A stretch of 64,000 nt of DNA from Edaphochlamys debaryana. Taxonomy: Eukaryota; Chlorophyta; Chlorophyceae; Chlamydomonadales. This document shows positions 1 to 12,378 of this stretch, one piece after another (positions within the stretch are counted from its first letter, which is position 1; the number at the start of each line of letters is the position of its first letter). The notes under the pieces were generated by a model. That model had not been told where the DNA came from and did not search any database. It saw only the letters and a program-made list of their open reading frames with translations. The DNA is taken from NCBI GenBank assembly GCA_016858145.1, contig JAEHOE010000041.1, positions 558,001-622,000 of the forward strand. Reading direction: 5' to 3'. Position numbers and translations under genes: made by a program.

Positions 1-3000
1 GCGAAGCAGGAGGATGACACGAGAACATAGGCAGAAGCGGGGGCAGAGCCGGAGTGAAGGTGCTTGAGAGCGCGTGCGCTTTGTGGAGAGGGATACATGC
101 GATCCCAAGCAGGACAGGCGGCTGGCGATTGGGGGCGAAAGGAGCCGTTAAAGCGCGTTCGCCAGGGATCAAGCAGGGTGGCAGGCAACCGGGCAGCCCT
201 GTTCCCTCACCGGCGCTGCCTGCACGAAGCACGAGACCCGGGCCCCGGGGAGGCCCATCATGGCCGCCCCCTCGGCGCTCAGCACGCCGTTCACGCAGGC
301 GGCCTGGAAGGTGGCCAGACCGCCCGAGCTCAGCTGCAGGCGGTACGTGACTTGGGCCTGCGGAGGGAAGGGGCAAGGGTAGGAGTTGCATCTCCTGCTT
401 TCCTTAGTCAACAAGCCCCCAAAGCGAACAGGCAGCGCACGGCAGCGGTGCGCACCTGGGCTGTTGTGATGATCTCGCTCGAGGGCGGCACACACATGCT
501 CGCCAGCGCTGCGGTGCCGACCTGCCACGCCCCGACTCCGGCGGCGGTGGTTTCGGCCATGTTGCTGCTGTTCATCGCGCCAAAGGTGCCGCCGCCCGAG
601 GGAGCCCCCCCGACCGCAACCACGACCGTGGGGCTGCCCGGCGCAGGATCGGGGCAGGCACCGGCGAGCAGCCGCCGATTGGCATCATTACTACCGAATG
701 CAACACCCACGTCGTCCGCAGCAGAAGCGCCATCGCTGAGGAGGAGTCTCGCGAGTCTTCGGCGCCGTGCGGCAACACCGCACCTCACGTCGTCGAGGCT
801 ACCCACGTCGAGGCCCAGGGCGGTCAGGCTGGAGGAAAGCGAAGACTTGAGACCCGCGAGCAGGTCCGCAGAGCACGTGACCTGCAGGTGTGGGACCGGC
901 AGCAAGGGCGGGGGGTAACAGGTGGGGAACGCGGGCGGGGCGTTGCCAAGACTGGAACAGGCGTGGGCCTTTGCGCGGCCCCACACCCCAAATGCAGTCC
1001 CCGCCAACTCCTTTCCAACCGGTTACAGAGTCCACCCCACGGCTCACCCCGCTCGGCAGCGTCAGTGGCGGTACATCCAGCTGTACCCCCGTCACCTCAA
1101 ACTCCGCAGAGTTTGGGTACAGGCTGGCGAACACTTCGGTCCACGTGTCCCCCGTGGGTACTACGAACGTCACGTTGACGGTTGCGGTTAGGTTTCCTGC
1201 CGTACTGTTGGCGTCTGAGGCTGTCAGGAGGGATGACAGCATCATGGGAGAGGGAGGTAGGGGCGGGGAGGGCGATGGGGGCCGGGCCACGGAAGGGGGC
1301 GGCACGGGCGAGGGTGGAGGTGGATCGGTGGGCAAACGGGATGGTGGGCTGGGGTTGGTTGGGGCCGGGGCTGCATCGGGCTTAGGGGAGGAGTCCGGCG
1401 GTATCAGGGCCGATGGTGGAGGGAGGGGTGGGGCTCGGCGAGCTGACGTTGGTGGGCGGGGGCTGGGCATGCTTGCACGTGGCGAGGGCGATGCAGGGCG
1501 TGAGGAGGGCGGCGAGGGAGGGGGCCTGGGAACCGAGGAATAGGAAGGGAGAGTGGTGGGTGTGCGCGAAGGGTAGACCGGGGGGGAAGGGGGCGGTGCC
1601 AGGGGCGGCCGCTTGGGTGGGCTCGGCGATGTTGGGGGGCTGGGAGAATGCGGCGCGGGCGATGATTTGGGCGTGGGCGGGAGTGCTGAGAAGGTGGAGG
1701 GCGGAAGGGTCGGCTGCTGGAGCGGGCGAGGTGGCAAGGGTTTTGGAGGATACGCAAGCAGATCAGGGGGGCTTGGCGGGGGCGACCGCAGAGGCTGTGG
1801 AGATGGGTGGGGCGGTGGAAGACGCGGCAGCGATGGGGACGAGTTCCCGGGCGGGGGAGTCAGGCCGGTCGGGCTGCGAGGCGAGGGTGCACTCTTGGGC
1901 GGGGCTGGGGGGCTGGGGGACTTGGGCGAAGGCGTCGGAGGCTGGGGCGTGGGAGGCGAGGGCGATGCGCCGGGTGGGCGCATGGGTGAGGGAGGTGGGG
2001 AGGGTGTCCCAAGGACGGAGGGGGAAAGCGCGGGTGGCTCGGGCGGCGGCGAGACAGGCACGACTGGAGTCGGCGGGATGGAACCCGTAACGGGTGGGTA
2101 GGCGGGGGTTGCCCGCGGCGGATAGGCGGGGCTCACAGGGTTGAAATAGTTGGGAGCTGTCGGAGACGGATACAGGTAGGCTGGGGCAGTCGGGGGCGGA
2201 GGCGCAGGAGGCGAGGTGGGGGGATGGCGGGGGTGCAGGGGGAAGGGGGCGAGGGGGTCGGCGGGGAGACCTCGGAGGGAAGGGGGCTGAGCACGTTTGA
2301 GCGCGGGGAGGGCGGCGACGAGGGCGGGGAGGGTGGCGAGGGGGGCTGGGGGGACGGGGAAGGAGGCAAGGGTGGGGAGGGAGGGGAGGGGCGTGGGGGT
2401 GGCGACGGTGCCAGGGGCGGCCGCTTTGGGGGGCGCGGCGGTGCCGGGGGCTTGGGAGAGGGTGGCGAGGGGGGCGAGATAGGGTTGGGAGGGCTGGGCT
2501 TGGGAGCCGGCGGCCTGGGCGGCGTGGGCTTGGGTGAAGGTGGCGGGAAGGCGAACGGGGCAAGGGTTGGCCGCTGGGGCGGGCGAGGTGGGCGGGGGTT
2601 GGGAGGGTACGGGGGCGGTGCCGGGGGGCTGGGCCGGGGCGGCCGAGGAGGCCGCGGGGAGGGCCGCGGAGGTGGGCGAGGTGACGTTGGAGGGGCGGGG
2701 TTCATTGGCGGGGAGGGGTTGCGGGGTGGTCTACGTGGGGCGGCCGGGCTGCGTGGCGGGGGGGCGTTCTTGGGTGGCCTAGGCGGCTTGGGGGGAGTGG
2801 GGGGCGGCGTCGGGGGTTGGGGCTGGGGAGGATAGGGCGGCGGCGTGGGTGGAGGTCGGGGAGGCTTCACAGGAGAGGGGGGCGGTCGCGGCGCCGGCGG
2901 AGGTATGGGCCCCGGAGGCTTGGGCGGCGGGGGCGGCGGCCGGGGCGGCACGGGCGGCTTGGGCGGTGGAGCCGGCAACAATGGCCGCGGGGGCCGTGGG

Positions 3001-5470
3001 CTAGGTGGGTAAGCCGGGGGCGGACGGGGATGCGGCGGCCGCGGCCGGGGCGGCTTGGGGCTTGGCGGGGAGGGCCGGGGCCTCAGCGGGGGCCGTGGAG
3101 GCGTTGGCAAGGGTGGCTCGGGCTGGGGAGGCAGCACGGGGCTCTCAGGACCCGGGGGCGGCTGGGGGGGTTGCAGAGGCGACGGCGGTGCGGTGGGCGG
3201 GGCCGGGGGCATGGGAGGCGTAGGGCTGGGCATGGGGGAACGCGGGGCCCGCGGAGGCCGGGGGGAGGACGGCGGGTGCTGAGGAAGCTTGGGGTGGGGC
3301 GGGGGCCGCATTGGAAGCCGGGGGCTCGGTTGCAGCGTCATGCCTTCGGGTGGTGGGCGGGGTGGCAGCCCATCAGGCGGCGTTGGGTGCGAGGGCGGGG
3401 TTGGCGGCTGTGGGGGAGCACTGGGGCGCGGAAGCCGAGGGGGCCGGGGCGAGGGGGGTGGCAGGTGCGGGTGCTCTGGAGGCGGAGGGGCTGCGGGCGG
3501 CGGCAGGGGATGAAGTAGCTGCTGCGGTGGGATGGGCGGCTTCGGGATCCGAGGGGGCCGGGGCGAGGGCGGCGGCAGGTGCGGGTGCTCGAGTGGGGAT
3601 GGGAGCGGGGTTGTGGGCGGCGGCAGGGGATGAAGTGACTGCTGCGGTGGGATGGGCGGCTTCGGAAGCCGAGGGGGCCGGGGCGAGGGCGGCGGCAGGT
3701 GTGGGTGCTCGGGTGGGGGTGGGGGGGTGGGGGTTGGGGTGGGGGGCGTCGGGGGTGTCGGCGGGGTTGGAGGCCGTGGAGGTAGCTGCGGACGTCTGGG
3801 CGGGGCCGGGGGTTTTGGCGGCTGTGGAGGTGGCTGCGGCGGGGCCGGGGGCCGTGGCGGCTGTGGAGGTGGCTGCGGCGGGGCTGGGGGCCGTGGAGGT
3901 AGTTGAGGCGGTTGTGGAGGTGCTAGGGGCCGTGGAGGTAGCTGAGGACGTCTCGGCGGGGCCGGGGGCTTCGGCGGCTGTGGAGGTGGCTGCGGCGGGG
4001 CCGGGGGTTTTGGCGGCTGTGGAGGTGGCTGCGGCGGGGCCGGGGGTTTTGGCGGCTGTGGAGGTGGCTGCGGCGGGGCTGGGGGCCGTGGAGGTAGTTG
4101 AGGCGGTTGTGGAGGTGCTGGGGGCCGTGGAGGTAGCTGAGGACGTCTCGGCGGGACCGGGGGCTTCGGCGGCTGTGGAGGTGGCTGCGGCGGGGCCGGG
4201 GGCCGTGGCGGCTGTGGAGGTGGCTGCGGCGGGGCTGGGGGCCGTGGAGGTAGTTGAGGCGGTTGTGGAGGTGCTGGGGGCCGTGGAGGTAGCTGAGGAC
4301 GTCTCGGCGGGGCCGGGGGCTTCGGCGGCTGTGGAGGTGGCTGCGGCGGGGCCGGGGGCCGTGGCGGCTGTGGAGGTGGCTGCGGCGGGGCTGGGGGCCG
4401 TGGAGGTAGTTGAGGCGGTTGTGGAGGTGCTGGGGGCCGTGGAGGTAGCTGAGGACGTCTGGGCGGGGCCGGGGGCCGTGGGGGCTGTGGAGGTGACTGC
4501 GGCGGGGCCGGGGGCCGTGGCGGCTGTGGAGGTGGCTGCGGCGGGGCTGGGGGCCGTGGAGGTAGTTGAGGCGGTTGTGGAGGTGCTGGGGGCCGTGGAG
4601 GTAGCTGAGGACGTCTCGGCGGGGCCGGGGGCTTCGGCGGCTGTGGAGGTGGCTGCGGCGGGGCCGGGGGTTTTGGCGGCTGTGGAGGTGGCTGCGGCGG
4701 GGCCGGGGGCCTCGGCGGCTGTGGAGGGGGCTGGGGCGGGGCCGAGGGCCGTGGAGGCTGCGGCGGCGGCCTCGGCGGGGCCGGAGGCGCGGGCGGCCGG
4801 GGCGGCTTTGGAGGGCTTGCAGGCCGTGGCGGCGGTCGTGGCGGCCCGGGCGGCTGAGGCCTGGGTGGCGAGGGCGGGGGTCTCCGGGGCGGTCGGGGTG
4901 AAGGGGGTGGCAGCAGCGGGTGCTCGGGAGCGGGGGGTCGTGGAGGTGGCGACGGTGGTTGCGGTAGTGACGGTGGTTTGGGAGGTGGGGCCGGGGGCAT
5001 GGGGGGCGTGGGCGGCTGGGGGCGTGGCGGTGAGGGCAGCGGCCTCCTCGGGGGCCGAGGGGAGGGAGGCGGCAGCAACGGGTTCTCCGGCGGCGGCCGT
5101 TGCGGGGCCTCCCCCACTAGTCCCCGCCGGTTCCCCACCGCTGTCCGGCCGGTGAGCGAACCAGGTCCCCTTCTGCCAAAAGGCAAATCTGCGCGCAGGC
5201 AAGCACAAGGAGGTTGGGGCAAGCATGTGCGTTATGGACTCATGGGGCCTCCGGCCCCTGAGGCAATCAAGAGGCCGACGACTGAAGGACGCAGGCACGA
5301 AGGAAGAGGCAAGGGCCAACGTCCCTGCCCGTTAAGCGCGGCGTACCTGCCGCCAAAAGGTCCTCGCTGCTTATCCTTCGGGCCGGCAGAGCTGATTGTA
5401 AGAGGCTGAGCAACACCAGCAGCGCCAGCGCCCGGCCGCTCGACCGCATCGTTGGGCCGGCCATGTACAT
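1..5470 (-). CDS. Gene A: Pro-rich (Hyp-rich) membrane glycoprotein, partial at left edge, with frameshifts
   Basis: Proposed exons on the minus strand: 5470-5347, 5188-1048, 881-456, 357-211. The transmembrane exon known from B and C lies beyond position 1, so bases 1-210 are intron. Exon 1 encodes a short n-region and a Leu-rich signal peptide ending near ALPA; the second in-frame ATG is at 5464 and the third at 5449. Exon 2 encodes a very long PPxP-rich rod, expected to be hydroxylated and O-glycosylated in the wall. It includes 13-residue repeats and ends in the conserved region around FVVPTGDTW. Introns and phases match B and C exactly (phases 1, 0, 0, 0). Compared with B and C, exon 2 has one extra base in a G-run at 2282-2286 and another near 2214-2224, giving a net +2 shift and a stop at 2133. 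The gene is therefore either a pseudogene, a truncated secreted form, or affected by sequence error. Its closest relative is B. Molecular function is unknown. Confidence 0.72.
3785..4745 (-). repeat. Higher-order minisatellite, 4 x 39 bp = 156 bp
   Basis: Inside exon 2 of gene A, a 39-bp unit codes for 13 residues in four recurring variants: PPAPPQPPPQPPR, the same ending in K, PPAPPRRPQLPPR and PPAPPQPPQLPPR. The four follow one another in a fixed order, so the period is 156 bp. A diagnostic agttgagg on the plus strand falls at about 3901, 4096, 4252, 4408 and 4564. The spacings are 195, 156, 156 and 156 bp; the 195 is one period plus a single 39-bp unit. B and C lack the array. Confidence 0.85.
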
Positions 5471-7140
5471 TGGTCGCCGGCAGCCGCGGGTGTGTCCGGC
5501 AGCCAAGCTGAATTTCACAATGCTGATTTCAGCCGAGGCTATGATCTAGATACCACAGCCGAGTGTGAAGGAAATGTGCGAGCATGGCGCCCTCATCACT
5601 CTGGGCTCTGGACCCATCCACGATAACTACTCAGGTAAGATCACACAGGAGTTCATTGTGGCTTCCTTGCTTGGGGGCGATGAGAGCGGCCGAGCCCAGG
5701 TGTTTGGTTACAGGCCAATGCACGTTTGCGAGGGTGCGGCGTGGCGCCATCAGCTGCAGACCATTGCAGCTAGAAGATTCAAGCCACTCTCAAGGAGCAC
5801 ACCAAGCTCCGGCAATGCTTGGAGGGTGTCTGCTAAGCGAATGGCTGACAACTGTGGAAAGCTGGACTAGATAGCTAAACTTCAAGCAACAGGCATGCGC
5901 TTTGATTATTAACACCGCTAGTTTGTGCCTGGTTCGACGCACTGGACTACGGCTGGCGCCGCGTCCGGACCAAAAAGGGTGGAAACCGTTCGGAAACGCA
6001 GGAGTACGGGACGGATGCCGAGGCCGCGCCAATGCCTGGACGGACAAGCCAGACTGAAGCATCACCAACATCTGTACAAGGGTGCAGCGAAAAAGTTTTG
6101 GGCCAAGCCGAAAGTCAGGTGGGGCCCATGCCGCGACCGAACGACCATACATATTAGGACTGAACACCTGACGCGACAGAGAACGCACGTATACGCATCC
6201 TGTCCCTCCTTTTGGTTCGTTTGCGACCGAGGGCTGCCGGGAGCTGTCGAAGGATGGGACCGGATTGAGCGGATGTGCCACTGCGTCGGAGGCACCCCTG
6301 ATCGATGTCACTGACAAGCTCCAAGCGACCGTCACAGGCCGGCCCCCACCGGCGCCTCCGCTGCTGGGGTGCTAGAGGGACCTAAACCGGCACCGGCACC
6401 GGCACCCGGCGGGCTGTCCCCCCCGCCCCCCCCCCCCCCCCCCCCATCATCTCGCGTTGCGACACGGCAGCGCGCTCAGCTGCAACCCCCCTCATCATCG
6501 TCCGGACTACGCTGCACGGCCCCTGCGAGCACAGAACCCCCCCCATCATGCCGCAGTCTTTCGGTAGATGACCTGACCGTGCGTGAGCACCAGCCGCGCC
6601 ACGCCAATACCGGCCAGCAGTCAACTCGGCCTCGGTCTGATTACCATCTGGCTAGCATGCCAAGACTGGGCCCCAATAATGTATGGGTCCATCCTGCAAC
6701 AAAGCTACGCTCATCGTCAGCGCCTGCGCCACCATCCCCCGACCCCCCCGGCGTGCCTTCGTGTCCACGCAGGCAAGTACCGGTAGGGTACCACCGCCCC
6801 CGTCACTCCTCTTCGCCCTGCTGTTACTGCCCTCTCTCTCTCCCAGCTGCGCTACCCCCGTAATCCCGTTTCGCGGAATCAGATAGTAGAAGAACTTTGC
6901 CCGCCGGTTGTACATTGCCCCTAGCTTGTACGTCGCCCCTCGCTTGGCCCCCACCTACTGCCCACGAGGTACTGTCACCGGCGCCCGTGGGCAAGTCAGC
7001 GCCCTTGCTTTGCAGCCCCCCAAAATCTACACAGCGGACGTCCAGCACCTGTGCTCCCTCATAGGGTCCTTCCGGTACTAGCGGCGCTGGTGCGCTGGTG
7101 CTTAAGTTCAAACGATCGCGATCGTCTTGGCTGTGTGCTG
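5471..7140. other. Intergenic region between A and E
   Basis: Probably holds the promoter of A on its left and the 3' untranslated region of E on its right. It contains an uninterrupted C-run of more than 20 bases near 6421-6446 and a short repeat shared with the region upstream of F. A 129-codon open frame at 5925-6314 has no recognisable motif, paralogue or signal peptide and is not called as a gene. Confidence 0.5.
6445..6545. repeat. Dispersed repeat, inverted partner at about 38350-38455
   Basis: About 100 bp, including the core gtccggactacgctgcacgg and the following ccctgcgagcac, reappear in reverse complement at about 38350-38455. One copy is downstream of E and the other upstream of F, so it does not simply reflect co-duplication of the gene. 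It may be a fragment of a mobile or intronic repeat. Confidence 0.6.
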
Positions 7141-10100
7141 CTACCCCCGCATGACAGTACCTGGCGGCGGCGCCACTGCCTCCGGGTACACGCGGCCCGC
7201 CAGCTTGGATCCAACGATCTCCTTGATCCGGGCCCGGGACCAGCGGATCACGGCCTGCATGCAGGGGATCCAGCGAAGTCGTTGGAGGTAGCCAAAGGGG
7301 TCAAGACGCGAGGAGGAGGACAGGGCGGCCAGGGCGGATGCAGCGCCCAGGTTCCCCACGCACCTGCTGTGCCTCCTCCTCCTGCCCCGCCGCCAGCGCA
7401 GCCTTCACCTCCGCCGCCACCTCGCTCGGCAGCAGCGCCGCCGCGCCCTCGCCCGCCTCCGCCGCCAGTGCTCCCGGCGACCACAGGGGCTCCAGGACCG
7501 TTGACTGGATGAGGTCCGTGCTGGCGGTGAGGCCGGGGCTTTTGTCGTACATGATGGCCTTTACGCGGGGCAGCCGCTCGGCCTCCCACGCAGCAAACGT
7601 CTGTGCGGGCAGGACGTGGGAGTTCGGTTGCTCTGTGCTTTGCCTGCTCGCAGCCGTGGTGCGTTCGGTTGCACCGAGGCTTCGTAAGGGGAAGGCAAAG
7701 CAAGTGAGCGGCCTCCCTTCCTGCGTCCCGCACAGCCCTTCCCTGCGCTCACCTCCCTGCTGAGCCCCTTGCGCCGCACCAGTGCCCCCAGCACCGCCGC
7801 ATCCTCCAAAGCCAGATTCGCGCCCTGGGGGCAAGGGAGGGAGGGAGGGGATGAGAGGCAAGGGGTAAGGGAGGGCGTGGGCGTAGGAAGGGAGGTGCAG
7901 GTTCGGGCCGCAACGGGCGGGGCACGCAGCAGCCGCTCTCACCTGGCCGTTGGGTGTGCCGCTGTGAGCTGCGTCTCCGATCAGGATCATCCCGCTGCGG
8001 ACCCAGGCGCCCTGGGAACAGAGGGTGAGGGTGATTCAGTGGCGTCACAAGACTCAGACGGTTTGCCCCATCCCACACCACACAGCACCATACAGCAGGG
8101 GGGGGGAGCGGAGGGCAGGGACCGGTGAAGAGAGGGCCGCCACCTTCTACCCGCTGTTCGGTGAGGGGGGGAAGGGGGCGTTTGGAGCTGAGCTGAGAGC
8201 GTCACTTCGGCCTTCGGGGGAAGGGGGAGGAGGAGGGAAGGGCACCAAGGGAGCGGGGACGACGGCCCGCTGTTCGGTGAGGGGGTGCTGGGGGCGCCCC
8301 CCGCACCATACAGCCCCCCGCAGCTAGCCTGGAGTAGCTTTCAACCGCCACAACCGGGCAGGGGCCTGACCACCGGGCATGCACCTAGCCTCCATCCACC
8401 CCTCACCTGCACGTATGTCTCCTCCGGCTGCATGTGCAGTCCGAACTCGCCCACCCGCTCCGGGGGGGTTGCGGCGAGCATGGCCCGCACATCCGCGGGC
8501 AGGTAGGAGGTGACCGCGAGGGCACGCGCCAGGGCGGAGGAGCCGTTGCGCTCTGGGGGCGGGGAGGGAGCGAGGGAGCAGGCAGACTCATGGAGGAACA
8601 CATGTGAGGGAGCTGTTGTCATTCTGGGCAAGGAACAGGGCACCGTCAGAGTGCGACAATCTGGCCCCAAGAGCTCAAGGGCATATGTCGTACGTACTAC
8701 ACAAGCCCCATGACTCACGGGTGAGCTGCACGCTGACAGGCTCGGAGTCGTCTGACTCCGTCGCCGCCGCGGCAGACGAGGGCCCGCCTCCACCGCCGCT
8801 GCCCTCCGTGTGCACGCCGCTGCCGCTGGCAGTGCCGCTGCCGCTGCCCCCGACCTGCCCCCCAGCTCGGGGCATGGGGTAGGCCAGCCCTGCCTCCGCG
8901 AGAGCGCTCGTGGGGGCGTACAGGCTCCAGACCAGGCGCAGGCCCTGATCGCCCTCCTCCGAAGTCGCGTAGATGTTGAGCCCACGTTTGCCGATCCCCT
9001 GGGGGCAGAGGCAGGAGCACGACACGCGAATGGGCAGAGAGCAACGGGCCCAGGACGCGTGCGGCAGGAGGAGAGGAAGGGAAGTCGGATGGACATTTAT
9101 TGGAGCCGGCGGGTGAAGGGGGCTGCGCTGCAGACATGTGCCAAGACAACTTGGCGGGGCCGACTTTGGCTAGGCCGGGCCCGGCACCCCTCTCCCGCCT
9201 CACCGGCGGCCTGGACCCGTCCGCTGCCGCCTGCATCCATGTGTGGAACCACAGCTCCCGGGGGGCGATGGCGGCGGGCAGGGGCACGCGGCCGGACGAG
9301 AAGTCCTCCTGCGCAGGGGCCAACAGGCGCCAGCCGGGTGGGCATGCCTTGAAGTGAGTCGTGATGGGGGCAAACGCAGGCCGGGCCTCACACGTGCGGT
9401 GGGATGGTAGCTTTGGGGAGCACATGTCAGTCATGTGAAGCTTCGCCAAACCCCGCCCTGTCAAAATAGATAAGAAAATGCCGGAGTGGCCGGTGTGTCC
9501 TAGCCTTGCCACTACGAATAGCCGCGGTGACATGTCTTTGCCTTGCCCCCCGCACCTCGGTCAGAGACCCGAGCCACCGCACGCGCTCCTTAAAGGCAGG
9601 CGCCTTGCCGTCCCCCACCTGCACGCAAAGTCGCGCAAGCTGTCATCCATGCCAAGCAACAGCAACACAACCGTGTGTACCTAGACACCCCTGCACCTCC
9701 ACTGCGGCGCAGCAGGCATGCGCACAAGCACACCGACCCCTGCACCCCACTGCGCCTCTCACCGTCCTCCTCGTTCGGCTGAAGTATCCGTCAGCCGCAA
9801 TGACGAACCGCGCCCGAGCGGCCACCTCCCGTGAGCCCGCCGCGGCCCCCGGCGGGGGCGGGGCGGGGGCCTGGGGGCCGCTCGCGCCGTTGCCGCCCGC
9901 AGCGCCGCCGGTGCTTGCGTCCGGAGTCAGCTGCGCAATCCGCAGCGTGTACCACTCCTCCTCCCCATCGGCCCCGGCCCCGACCCCGGCCCCAGCCACG
10001 GCGGGCGCTGCGGCCGCACCGTTTACGCCGTTGCCCGCCCTCTCTCCCTCGGCCCCCTGCGGCGCCTGTGCCCTTGCCGCCAGCTCCTCCCGCCAGCCCT

Positions 10101-11646
10101 CCAGGCCGGGGCCGCTGCAGTGCGTCACGCGGCAGCCGAACTCCAGCACGCCTGTCGGGTTTTGGTGGAGCGCAGCGGGCGTACAGGTTGGAAGCGGTAG
10201 GCGTGTAGAAGGCGGTATAAACGAGAACTTCAATGTGTGGCATTCATCCTCTTAGCAACCCATGCGATCCATGCGATCCAGCCCCGCACCCACCCTGTGG
10301 CACCCGTGCGCGCAACGCGTCCCTCAGGCTCGACCACGGCGCCACGCACGGCGCATAGCCCAGGCGCTCCAGGGCCTCCTCGGCCTTGTTGCTGCGGACG
10401 GCGGGGAACAAGGGGATTACACAAGTGCGTGACTGCAGGCTCGGAAGGGCTTGTGAGCTGTGCCTACGGGAGGGGAGTTGCGGCAAGCCCCCCCGGCCGG
10501 CCTCGACCCGCGCTCAGGCTGGGATCCTTAGGCATCCCCGCCCGTGCGCCGCTGAAGCGCACTCACACGCGGAGGTGCGGCCATCGCTCCCCTGTGACGT
10601 CATTGTACTCGGCAAAGGCAATCGTGTAGACGGCCCTAGACACGAGCCTGAAGGCATGCGGCCGGGGCCGGGGCCAGGGCAGGGGCAGGGACAGCCAGGG
10701 GGGTAACGGCTCGGGGCAACGTGGGGGGTTGAGTGTCAGTGAACGCCGGTGTGGCAAAGGACTAGTAGAAGCGGAGGGTGATGGAGGGCGGAGGCAAGGG
10801 CGGTCTGTGCTGCAAGACGGGTGAGAATGGCTTTTGAGCAGAGGGAGAGCAGCAAGGAGGGGGATAAAGCTTGGGCGGAGTCGCGTAGATATGCCTGCAA
10901 CGTGGCGTGTGTACCCGACCCTGGCGCGCTTAGGTTCGCCGGACTCCAGCACCCGTCTTAGTCAAGCCCCCACAGTTTCCGATCCACTGGAGCTGGCGGC
11001 CGAACTCCCTCTTGTTGCCACGTGGCGTGCGTGTCTCCACCCCGAGTCCCCGGCCCCCTGGAGCTTGCCAGCCTCCAGTGCCCGTCCTGTCCAAGCCCCG
11101 CAGCTCCCGCAGGCTGCCCCTCCACCAGGCCCCCCTCCCCCCCGGCCCTTCAAGCCCGGACCTTCACCCCCAACCCTCTCACTCGTGCAGGATGCGGGGG
11201 TCGAGCGTCTCCAGCGCCCGTGCGCCGTTGGCGTAGACCCCAACGCCCGCGCCCTGCTGCGTCGCCTCCGGCCCAGCTTCAAACACCTGCGGACGAGGCA
11301 TTTTTCAAGCTCGCTATGACATAGCCTAACACGCGCGCGGTCTGGGGTGCGCCCGGGAAGAGCGCTGCCTCTCATGCCGCGATGGCGGTTGGCGCCGAGG
11401 GCGAACACGGTTTATGAGTCTACGTGGCGACCTTCCGAGCTTGGACAAGGCGCCGATCAATGGAGCATTCGTTTCCCGGAGCTAAGGTCTGGCTCGCCGC
11501 GCACTCACCTTGAGCCGCAGGTCAGGCATGACCGACCGCAGCGCAATCGCTGCAGCCAGGCCCGCAGGGCCGCCTCCGATGATTGCTACGTCCAGAGAGT
11601 CCCATAGAACAGGCGGCTGGTCTTCGGACGCCCCTGTGGCCGACAT
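7141..11646 (-). CDS. Gene E: FAD-dependent monooxygenase (zeaxanthin epoxidase / salicylate hydroxylase-like)
   Basis: Thirteen exons on the minus strand: 11646-11509, 11286-11183, 10647-10567, 10391-10294, 10151-9763, 9618-9556, 9308-9204, 8998-8719, 8552-8407, 8011-7943, 7824-7753, 7600-7364, 7254-7141. All phases agree, giving about 631 residues. The Rossmann FAD motif is IIGGGPAGLAAAIAL near residues 20-35. The DG motif ADGYFSRTR ends exon 5, and the FAD-ribityl GD motif GDAAHSGTPNGQG spans exons 10-11. This is the group A flavin hydroxylase fold, which uses FAD and NAD(P)H with O2; the substrate cannot be told. The start is the first in-frame ATG after a TGA; a start further out would need an unseen upstream exon. 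The acceptor of exon 7 could lie further upstream, because the frame is open there. No transit peptide is evident, unlike paralogue F. Exons 2-13 have the same lengths as in F. Confidence 0.85.
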
Positions 11647-12378
11647 CTCGCCAAATGCTCGCGCCGCTAGCTGGTGCAGCCGCGCGATGATTGGGGGGCC
11701 TTGTGAGAAGTCTTTGAGCAAGGATCAGTGGTACTGCAGAGCCGGGCTTGAAGGCAACTGTGGGGAGATTGATCGCCCTGGCCGCCGTGCGATCTACTCG
11801 GTTCCTACTCGGCGTGCATGAACTCAGGGCGGATTGCCTGAGCTCAGGCCCGACGCGCGTTCACACGTATGCCCACTGAGGTGCTTGTGGCATCCGTGTG
11901 GGATCCGTGAGATGGGTGGCGTCGTGCAGGGCTTCGGGGAGGGGGGCAGGCGAAGCGCAGGGGACAAGGGGGGCAGAGGGGACTACTTGAATGCCTACGC
12001 GCTATGCGAGTGCTGCGGCCACCCCGAAAGCACCAGGGGTGTCAAGCACCGCTCCGCCGCTGCGTGCATCGACCTACTCTACCCGCGCAATCCGTTCGTG
12101 CAACAGCCAGGGGTCCGGGTCCCCGTCCCGTTGCGTCCAAGAGCTACACTGCACCCACGCCCACCTCAGCAGGCCACAGCCCGTATGCACAAGCCCTCCC
12201 TGCCTATAGACCTTGAGCCAGCCCCAGTGCAAGCTTCTCTTAGACTCTCTTAGACTCTTCCGTAAACCGTGCCGCTCCAGCGACACGGTGCCGCCGCTCC
12301 AGTGTCAACCAGGCCGCCCAATCTTAACCACCCACGTAGCCTCTAGGCTCGAGCCCCAAAGGCCCCACGCCCCTGCCC
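11647..12378. other. Intergenic region between G and E
   Basis: About 730 bp between the stop of G and the first ATG of E, both on the minus strand. It should contain the 3' untranslated region of G and the promoter and 5' untranslated region of E. No convincing coding sequence, RNA gene or repeat was recognised. Confidence 0.45.

Noticed and set aside
3311..5319. Long open frames of 614 and 648 codons rich in Ala/Val/Thr on both strands over gene A exon 2
   Set aside because: They are shadow frames of a GC-rich tandem repeat. They lack a signal peptide and splice structure, and the Pro-rich frame is the one conserved in B and C.
5925..6314. A 129-codon open frame between A and E
   Set aside because: No domain, no signal peptide, no paralogue in the window, and the region is otherwise repeat-like.
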